From: Alteromonas oceanisediminis
GTDB taxonomy: Bacteria; Pseudomonadota; Gammaproteobacteria; Enterobacterales; Alteromonadaceae
DNA length: 64,000 nucleotides
Assembly (NCBI RefSeq): GCF_018474025.1
Contig: NZ_JAHCTA010000006.1
Coordinates: forward strand, 192,041-256,040
Reading direction: 5' to 3'
The notes beneath the pieces are model-generated. The model was given only the letters and a program-made list of their open reading frames with translations. It did not search any database and was not told where the DNA came from. This document shows positions 6,776-13,566 of this stretch, piece after piece (the stretch's first letter is position 1; every line of letters begins with the position of its first letter). Position numbers and translations under genes: made by a program.

Positions 6776-9703
6776 ATGCACACCCATAATAGAATAACAA
6801 CAGCAGTTAAGTTTGCGCTTATATCATCGATTGCCAGCGTGGCAATATCTGGACAAGCAGTGGCACAGGAGGCTGATGCTGATAAGGGTTTTGAACGCAT
6901 CGCGGTGACAGGTTCTAGTATTAAAAGAACTGATATGGAAGGAGCGTTACCTGTTACAACGCTGACTCAGGCAGACATTGTTAGAACAGGTGTTACTTCT
7001 GTCCCTGACTTAATCCAACAACTACCTTCAATGCAAGGTTTCACAGCACCTTCTCAAAGTGTGGGTGGCGGTGGTGGCGGTGTTGCAACTGCTTCACTTC
7101 GCGGCATTGGTGGTGAATATACGCTGGTACTACTAAATGGTCGCCGCTTAGCTGCTTCAGGATCGGGTAGTTCCATCGACGTAAATACCATACCTCTTGC
7201 AGCTATAGAGCGCGTTGAGATACTAACCGATGGTGCTTCTGCACTTTACGGCGCTGACGCTATCGCAGGTGTCATTAACTTTATCTTGAAAAAAGACGTA
7301 CAGGAAACAACTGTTCAGGTGCGTTACGACAAACCACAGGACACCGGCGGTGAGAACTTGACTTTCAGTCTTACCACGGGGTTTGGTGATTTGTACGAAG
7401 ATGGTTTCAACATCTCTTTATCTGCTTCTCGTGAAGATCAAACACAATTGCGCAGCGTAGACCGCGATTTTTCCAAAACCGGTTTTATTCCGTTCACTCA
7501 TAACGGTGACGACCTAATGTTCGTTGCTGCTTCGTCAAATGCCATTCCTGGAAATGCGCGAGTTCGTTTCTGGCATCCAGATGGCGTAGACAGTGATGGT
7601 GATGGAACGCCTGATCGTCTGACGGCTACTTTTAACCCTTACCGTTTTGCCAACGGCCAGTGTGGCCCTAACAGCGCGCCGTCAAACAGCTCCACTGCAA
7701 CATCACAGGTCGAAACGTGTGTATTCGATTTTACCTCTACGCTAGAAATTCTGCCTGAGTTTGTTCGCGACAACGTCATTTTAAACGGCACGTTGGAGCT
7801 GGGTGACTCAGCGGAAGCCTATGGTACAGTTAACTACTCGAACTTTGAAACAATTGCTCGTATCGCCCCCTATCCTACGGGAAACTTTCTAATCCCAACG
7901 GATTCTGCTTTGGTACAAAACGAAGTTCTCCCTAACCTGCCCAGCAATGTGCTTGGTTTCACTCCACAGCAAATCATTGACAACATTGCGGATGTGGCCG
8001 CTGCCTGGCGTGTACTTCCTGGTGGCAATCGGACCAATGAGTTTTCTACTGATTCTCTGTGGGCAAACTTTGGTGTACGCGGTGAATTCGGCGAGGTTTC
8101 GTACGATCTGTCTTTCACTCACGCAGACAACGAACGTAGCGATAATATCCTTACGGGTTACCCCATTACATCAGCGTTTGTGCCACTGGTATCGTCAGGT
8201 GCGGTGAACGTATTCGCCGCTCCAGAGGAGTTGAGCGATGAGGATCGTGCTGCGGTTCAGGCGACGATGTATAACGGGCTGCGTCAGAAAACAGACACGG
8301 GGTTAACCATGTTCGAGGGTTCGTTCTCTGCGCCAGTATTTGAGTTGCCGGGTGGTGAAGTCTACTTAGGTGGCGGCTTTGATTATCGCGAAATGACGTT
8401 TGAACAAACTGCGTCTGACGCTTATCAGCAAGCGACCATTTTGTTCGTAAGACCACTTCCTGAGTTTGACCTTGACCGAACGTCCTACGGAGCATTCTTA
8501 GAAATGGTCACTCCTGTTACTGACAATCTAGAAATTACCGGTTCTTTGCGTTATGACGACATCAGCGACATCGACGCCTCTGACACACTTTGGAGTGATC
8601 TGGATGGCGACGGAACTAATGATCCTACCAGAAGCGCTGAAACTCGCGGTGTTGATATGGACGATACAACGTACAAACTAAGTCTGGCTTACCGCCCAAC
8701 TGACGAGTGGTTGATTCGCGCTTCAACGGGTACTGGCTTTAAGGCACCGACTATGTTGCAAGTGGCGCGTCCAAGAACACCCTTTGGTGTAACGGGTAAC
8801 GTTTATGATTGTCCGTTTACAGGTAGCGATCCGCTGGCACAGTTCTGTTTAGATCCACAATCCCAATACTCGGTCGTTAATCAGGGCAATCAGGCTTTGC
8901 AGCCAGAAGAATCAGAGCAGTACTCATTCGGTGTTGTCTATGGCGGTGATGAGCTCGAGTTCAGTGTTGACTATTTCAACATAGAATTGACCAATCAGGT
9001 ATTACCGGCAACGGAAGGCCAAATCTTCGGAAATCCTCAACAGTTCCGCGACTTGTTTACTACACAGGTTAACCCGGGTACTGGTGAGCAGGAACTGGCG
9101 ATGATTTCTGCAAGTGCTAACGTTGGTGAAGCCAATATTGAAGGTATTGATTACAGTGTGTCTTTCTCTAACCAAATTGGTTTTGCTGAACTTAACACTA
9201 ACATTGCTGGTACTTACATGATTACAAACAACTATCTGCGTACCGGCACAGGTACAGGTGATGTTGCTGCAATTTTTGATAGCAGCCTGGGTCAGAAAGG
9301 TCCTGACGATAATGTAGTATTCAGAAATCGTATTCGTATTGTTAACACCCTAGTACACGGTAACTTCGCTCACTCTGTCAACATCAACTACCAGAGTGGT
9401 TGGACTGATGAAAACTTCGCTGGCGGCGACTCAAGCATCCGTCTGGCGTCTGATTTAGGCCGAGTCTATGAGGGTGGCGTGCAGTTAGATATTCCGTCCT
9501 ATACAACGGTTGATTATCTGACCACGTACAACTTTGATGACATGGTTAAAAATCTGGATGTTACCTTTGGTATCAATAACCTATTCGATAAAGCGCCGCC
9601 TCTTGCCTTCGGTGAGAACAGCGGGCACCAGGAAGGTTTCGACCCTCGTTATTATGATGTATTTGGTCGTATGTACTACGTGAACGCAACGTATTCATTT
9701 TAA
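6776..9703 (+). CDS. TonB-dependent outer-membrane receptor 1
   Basis: 975 residues. A signal peptide (1-~30, cut after AVAQ) is followed by a TonB-box-like FERIAVTGSSIKR. The plug domain contains SLRGIG, VLLNGRR and IERVEILTDGASALYGADAIAGVIN (~115-165). A 22-strand barrel ends in the C-terminal aromatic signature YYVNATYSF. It imports a large substrate across the outer membrane with TonB-ExbBD energy; substrate class is not readable. Two DSDGDG/DLDGDG loops at about 270 and 610 look like Ca2+ sites. RBS AAGAGG lies 6 bases ahead. It is downstream of a LytS/LytTR pair and near a second receptor of the same subfamily (13567), suggesting a shared uptake theme. Confidence 0.93.
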   Translation: MHTHNRITTAVKFALISSIASVAISGQAVAQEADADKGFERIAVTGSSIKRTDMEGALPVTTLTQADIVRTGVTSVPDLIQQLPSMQGFTAPSQSVGGGGGGVATASLRGIGGEYTLVLLNGRRLAASGSGSSIDVNTIPLAAIERVEILTDGASALYGADAIAGVINFILKKDVQETTVQVRYDKPQDTGGENLTFSLTTGFGDLYEDGFNISLSASREDQTQLRSVDRDFSKTGFIPFTHNGDDLMFVAASSNAIPGNARVRFWHPDGVDSDGDGTPDRLTATFNPYRFANGQCGPNSAPSNSSTATSQVETCVFDFTSTLEILPEFVRDNVILNGTLELGDSAEAYGTVNYSNFETIARIAPYPTGNFLIPTDSALVQNEVLPNLPSNVLGFTPQQIIDNIADVAAAWRVLPGGNRTNEFSTDSLWANFGVRGEFGEVSYDLSFTHADNERSDNILTGYPITSAFVPLVSSGAVNVFAAPEELSDEDRAAVQATMYNGLRQKTDTGLTMFEGSFSAPVFELPGGEVYLGGGFDYREMTFEQTASDAYQQATILFVRPLPEFDLDRTSYGAFLEMVTPVTDNLEITGSLRYDDISDIDASDTLWSDLDGDGTNDPTRSAETRGVDMDDTTYKLSLAYRPTDEWLIRASTGTGFKAPTMLQVARPRTPFGVTGNVYDCPFTGSDPLAQFCLDPQSQYSVVNQGNQALQPEESEQYSFGVVYGGDELEFSVDYFNIELTNQVLPATEGQIFGNPQQFRDLFTTQVNPGTGEQELAMISASANVGEANIEGIDYSVSFSNQIGFAELNTNIAGTYMITNNYLRTGTGTGDVAAIFDSSLGQKGPDDNVVFRNRIRIVNTLVHGNFAHSVNINYQSGWTDENFAGGDSSIRLASDLGRVYEGGVQLDIPSYTTVDYLTTYNFDDMVKNLDVTFGINNLFDKAPPLAFGENSGHQEGFDPRYYDVFGRMYYVNATYSF

Positions 9704-9765
9704 GTTGTTGCGGTGGACATTTCACTAATGACTTGAGATGGATTTCGGATTTAGTGATTGAGTAC

Positions 9766-9799
9766 AAAAAACCGATGAACAAAGTTCATCGGTTTTTTT
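9766..9799 (+). terminator. Rho-independent terminator after TonB receptor 1
   Basis: AAAAAACCGATGAAC-aaa-GTTCATCGGTTTTTTT: a perfect long stem with a 3-base loop and a T7 tract, 62 bases after the receptor stop. The A-rich left arm makes it potentially bidirectional. Confidence 0.92.
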
Positions 9800-10427
9800 C
9801 TGTGTCCTACTATTATTCTTGCTCAGCAGCACTAACTCAGTCACTTGCTGCATTATCGCGGATCTTCTAATCAGGCAATGGCACGCCGTCTTATTCAGGG
9901 TTTTGTATCGGAAAAATAGCCCTGCAGAACCAACCTGTAATTTACATCACCAATCATTCATATCGTCCCTTTCGGGATTCATTCTGTTCGCGGAATAGTT
10001 ATATTAATTGTGCAGGCGTAGTGAACCTGCACAGCACTTTGTGCTGTCTCCCTGGAAAGGTGGGGAAAACATGCTCCGCCTTTCCAACCTCCTAAATTAT
10101 TGCATTATCTGCGTTCCAGCTGGTGCTTCTTCGGCTTGATTTCTGTAACACGTCACATACTGCTAGCCGATATTGGGCTTTTTAATTTTGCGGTTATCAA
10201 GGAGCTTTGATGCTACTAAGCTAAAGCCTTTGCCAAGGCATCGGTCAGGATGGTATTTTTACGTCAGGCTTTTCTAGGTCGTTCGCGCTTTGGTGATATT
10301 GAGTTGTTTGCGGTAATGGTGCAGTTAGTTCAGCGACAAGGTCAGGAATCAACCATAGTTAGCCAGAGTCTCTCAACCAACCTTTAAAGCCAGACTAAAA
10401 TATTGAAGTTTATCAGGACAAGCTTGC
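9800..10427. other. Long gap between convergent receptor and regulator genes
   Basis: A 628-base gap, unusual in this dense region. It contains a cluster of three strong hairpins (10011-10085, listed separately). Further right is an open frame 10220-10387 on the plus strand, with an ATG at 10250 (MVFLRQAFLGRSRFGD...), no ribosome-binding site and no recognised family. That frame may be the eroded end of a lost gene. The rest shows nothing I can name. Confidence 0.4.
10011..10085. ncRNA. Candidate structured RNA: three consecutive hairpins
   Basis: Three stems in 75 bases: TGCAGG/CCTGCA (10011-10016 with 10026-10031), ACAGCAC-ttt-GTGCTGT (10031-10047), and GGAAAGG/CCTTTCC (10054-10060 with 10079-10085). 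The third has an inner GGGG/CTCC extension that stacks on the outer stem. It lies between two convergent genes and downstream of a good terminator, so it is not part of the receptor terminator. It could be a small RNA, a decayed mobile-element end or a repeat element. No promoter is evident. Confidence 0.35.
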
Positions 10428-11183
10428 TTATCGGAAATGGCTGAGGATTTCGGCTTTGAACTGTCTTGAAACAGGTAATTCAGCGCCATTTTTCAATTTA
10501 ACCGTGTAGTCTCCCCGTTTGCTGGTTGTTAGCTCTGAGATGGCGCTAAAACGCACAATAGACGAGCGATGAATGCGAATAAATTCTTGTTCGTTGAGCT
10601 TGTCTTCCATTGTAGACATCTTTTCTCGGTGCAATATCATTTGTCCGTTTTTCAAAAAGATCTCAACATAATTCCCACTCCCAGACAGATATACAATATC
10701 TTCAATACTAATAACGCGTATTTTACCGACTTCTTTGATAGGGACTATCTTATGCGCAGCTTTGCTAATATGTTGGCATATACTGTCAAGTGCATGCTTG
10801 ATAGAACTGAGTTCCTGGCCTGGCACACCATTGCTTAAGCTGTCGTTGATCCTGACAACAGAATCAGCGAAGCGATTGTGTTCGAAGGGTTTAAGCAGGT
10901 AGTCTGTCGCCCCCAGATTAAACGCTTCAATTGCGAAACCTTTATGTCCGGTAACGAAAACAATCACTGATTTGCCCAAAAATATCTTTGCCAGTTCAAC
11001 ACCATTTATCCCTGGCATTTCTATGTCGAGAAACGTGACATCAGGACGCTCGTTAAAAAACATGTCTACTGCTTTTGATGGCGTATCAGACTCGATAATC
11101 TCGCAGTCAGGAAAATGCTCCCGCAATAGAGAAGCCAGGTTGTCGATAGCAAGTTGTTCGTTGTCTACAATTAGTACTTTCAT
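10428..11183 (-). CDS. Orphan LytTR-family response regulator
   Basis: 251 residues from ATG 11183 (AAAGGG ribosome-binding site; an in-frame TTG just upstream is less likely). Receiver with D53 in FLDIEMPG and LLKPF; LytTR domain at about 145-251 (IKEVGKIRVISIEDIVYLSGSGN, RIHRSSIVR). The acidic pocket reads VDNE instead of VDDE, so the usual second aspartate, a Mg2+ ligand, is Asn. No kinase gene is adjacent. Its partner upstream is a small lipoprotein gene 46 bases away. Control could come from the LytS kinase at 4498 or be phosphorylation-independent. Confidence 0.88.
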   Translation of the reverse strand: MKVLIVDNEQLAIDNLASLLREHFPDCEIIESDTPSKAVDMFFNERPDVTFLDIEMPGINGVELAKIFLGKSVIVFVTGHKGFAIEAFNLGATDYLLKPFEHNRFADSVVRINDSLSNGVPGQELSSIKHALDSICQHISKAAHKIVPIKEVGKIRVISIEDIVYLSGSGNYVEIFLKNGQMILHREKMSTMEDKLNEQEFIRIHRSSIVRFSAISELTTSKRGDYTVKLKNGAELPVSRQFKAEILSHFR

Positions 11184-11229
11184 CAATGAATCCCTTTCAA
11201 ACTTAGGCCTGCTAGCAAAAAATTACATT

Positions 11230-11484
11230 TTAACCCAGCTTGAGCGCTCTATTCTTCAGATCGTGGTTTGCGTTGGTTTCTAGATTGTTGTTTGAAGTGA
11301 ACTGCGCCGCAACGAAATCGCCTTGATTTCCCGTAATGTCGCCGAGAGATTCACCTTCACTGCGCAGATCAATTGTTGTTAACGTAACCAATCTGGCTTG
11401 CGGTTCTGGAGGAGTTACTTTACATGCTGCTAGCGCACTCACTACACATGCGACAAATACATTTTTAATATTGGTTTTCTCCAA
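11230..11484 (-). CDS. Small predicted lipoprotein
   Basis: 84 residues with a short basic N-terminus, a hydrophobic run and a lipobox SALAAC at about 16-21, so likely a lipid-anchored envelope protein. The remainder (VTLTTIDLRSEGESLGDITGNQGDF) is polar with no known domain. The start is TTG 11484 and lacks a good ribosome-binding site; GGAGAAAACC lies just inside the frame, so the real start may differ. It is transcribed ahead of the orphan LytTR gene and divergent from the S41 protease gene. Its role is unknown. Confidence 0.6.
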   Translation of the reverse strand: MEKTNIKNVFVACVVSALAACKVTPPEPQARLVTLTTIDLRSEGESLGDITGNQGDFVAAQFTSNNNLETNANHDLKNRALKLG

Positions 11485-11798
11485 ATAACTGAAACGAAAT
11501 GTACATGCCTTAATAGAGAAAATATGTTTGCAAATTGTAATCTATTGTTAGGTGATGCCGAGAAAGCTGGCTCAGTAGCATGAGGAAGTACCGGCGTATA
11601 AAGCGACAAGTCATTGAGACTGAAACGCCAGACACTTCGACGTTAAGAGGGAATTGTCGAAGTACCAACCTTCGCCTGAAGTTTAAGATTGGGAATGTCA
11701 GTTCCGTTGTTACAAATGTTATTTACTTCCTGACATTTTAAGCACCGTCAAATGGTTAGGCTATTGACGTTGTTTAATTAAACTATTGAAGGTAAAAA
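11485..11798. promoter_or_regulatory. Divergent intergenic region with two dyads
   Basis: 314 bases between the lipoprotein/LytTR operon (leftward) and the protease gene (rightward); it must hold both promoters. Two inverted repeats stand out: ACTTCGAC (11634-11641) with GTCGAAGT (11656-11663), and AATGTCAG (11694-11701) with CTGACATT (11730-11737). They could be operator half-sites or leader stems. No gene is seen. Confidence 0.35.
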
Positions 11799-13346
11799 AT
11801 GCTTTTTTGTAATCGCCATCGTCTAAGATTCACAGTTTTTATGTCAGTCCTTATTTTGTTCGGTTGTGGGAGCAATGACAATGCCTTGCCTAGTCCTCCA
11901 CCAAATGATCCTCCTCCGGACCAAAATCCACCGGTTGTTAAAATCCCCGATGGCGTCTGGGAGTGGATTGGATTTGGAAGAGCCATTAATGTCTCAGGCG
12001 ACAGCATCGACATGTACGACTTTACGCGTCAAACGTGTTTGATGGTGGGTAGCACGTCTCAAGCGGAGTTTGCTACTACGTTAACCATAGACTCAATTGA
12101 AGCAGAAGAATTCGTCGCAACCGACGATGGCGCAAAGCTAGTGTACTCTGCAAGAGATTCCATACCGGCAGCGTGTCTTGATGATAGATTGATCACTGAT
12201 AACAGCCCCGTATCAACCCTTGAACATACGTTACATAACTTCAATGACTATTATCCATTTTTTGAGGAACGAGGAATAGTAGACTGGGAAGAGCGTATGG
12301 AAATTGCGAGATCTCAAGTGAATAGCCAAACAACAGATGAAGAGTTGTTAGCTACGCTTATCGAGCTTATTGCTGACTTAGGCGACGGTCATGTGAGTTT
12401 AACTGCAGGCGATGATTTCGAATTTATTCCCCTTAATCAAGAAGGCAAAATAGCAGACGTTTTGGCGCAAGGTTTTCAGAATCAATCAGAAACTACTGAT
12501 TTCGATACTTATGTAAATGATCAGTTTGCACGAATGTTTGCAATTCTTGATAGCTATTTTGACCCCGGAAGTTTTGCGAATGCTGGCGGTGAAAGTCAGG
12601 ATGTTATTCAGTGGGCCACGATTGGGAACGGTGTTGCTGGCTATATTGAAATCAATGGTATGGGCGGTATCTCTACAAATTCAGCGGTTAGTGACCTCGC
12701 AGCAGCTGAAGACCTAATGGACCAAGTGCTTACTGATCTAGCGCATACAGAAGCCTTAATTATCAATGTTGCGGTAAATGGTGGTGGTGACTTAGCGATT
12801 GCTGATGCAATTGCGAGTCGTTTCTCTACTGAAACAGTAACGGTTAGCGCTTATGAGGCCTTTGGTTATGATGATGCTAACACACCACAACAAAGTCCTC
12901 GGGTTCAGCGCGAACTAGCGCCAACCGATCGCGTTTCGTATAGCCGTCCGATTGCCACAATTTCCGGACCAAATACCTATAGTGCAGCAGAGCATTTTCT
13001 ACTATCAATGCGCGCGCTGAAACATCCTGTCTGTTTTATTGGTGAGCGATCAGACGGGATCCTTTCAGCACCTTTGGATAAGCAGCTGCCGGCAGAAGGT
13101 GCAAGGTTAGGCTTATCTAACATGGTTATCTACGATCACACTGGACAAGCTTTTGAAGTGGTTGGCGTGCCTGTTGATATTGAATCGACCACTTTTGAGG
13201 TTGTTGACTCGAACTCAGATAGCAATCAAGCAATGGATGCCGCACTGTCAGCGCTTGGTTTTGGGCACCTTGTGAATCGTGACACGCAAGCAGCCGATTG
13301 CGCTTTCAAGGATGCAAGAATGCGATTTGAAATCAGCGCACCATAG
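11799..13346 (+). CDS. S41-family (C-terminal-processing-like) peptidase lipoprotein
   Basis: 515 residues. A signal with the lipobox FGCG (Cys ~26) is followed by a Pro/Asp-rich linker (PSPPPNDPPPDQNPP). An N-terminal region carries LIADLGDGHVSL (~190-201), typical of tail-specific protease folds, and the S41 catalytic core follows: GYIEINGMGG, LIINVAVNGGGD and SGPNTYSAAEHF, where the Ser of TYSAAE (~390) is the expected nucleophile. It is probably surface- or periplasm-exposed and cuts peptides. RBS GAAGG at 5-6 bases. It stands 220 bases ahead of TonB receptor 2 in the same direction, which suggests joint use on a peptide substrate (inference). Confidence 0.85.
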   Translation: MLFCNRHRLRFTVFMSVLILFGCGSNDNALPSPPPNDPPPDQNPPVVKIPDGVWEWIGFGRAINVSGDSIDMYDFTRQTCLMVGSTSQAEFATTLTIDSIEAEEFVATDDGAKLVYSARDSIPAACLDDRLITDNSPVSTLEHTLHNFNDYYPFFEERGIVDWEERMEIARSQVNSQTTDEELLATLIELIADLGDGHVSLTAGDDFEFIPLNQEGKIADVLAQGFQNQSETTDFDTYVNDQFARMFAILDSYFDPGSFANAGGESQDVIQWATIGNGVAGYIEINGMGGISTNSAVSDLAAAEDLMDQVLTDLAHTEALIINVAVNGGGDLAIADAIASRFSTETVTVSAYEAFGYDDANTPQQSPRVQRELAPTDRVSYSRPIATISGPNTYSAAEHFLLSMRALKHPVCFIGERSDGILSAPLDKQLPAEGARLGLSNMVIYDHTGQAFEVVGVPVDIESTTFEVVDSNSDSNQAMDAALSALGFGHLVNRDTQAADCAFKDARMRFEISAP

Positions 13347-13513
13347 AAACGATAACGAAGATAACGGCGTGGCAATATAGAGCTTGCTCTTGAGCCCCCC
13401 TGCTTACGCATAAATTCCCAATGATTTTAAAAAGACACCCTGTAGCGACACAGAAAAACCCGTTTATGGATAGACACTAGAGAAGTCAACGTGCTGAGCA
13501 TAGCGTTGAGATT

Positions 13514-13531
13514 GCGCGAGTACATTCGCGC
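13514..13531 (+). promoter_or_regulatory. GC-rich hairpin in the leader of TonB receptor 2
   Basis: GCGCGA-gtacat-TCGCGC, a 6-bp GC stem about 35 bases before the receptor start. It could affect translation or act as an operator dyad. Confidence 0.3.
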
Positions 13532-13566
13532 GAAATCAATGAGAAGAAGACTCAACGGAGACATGC

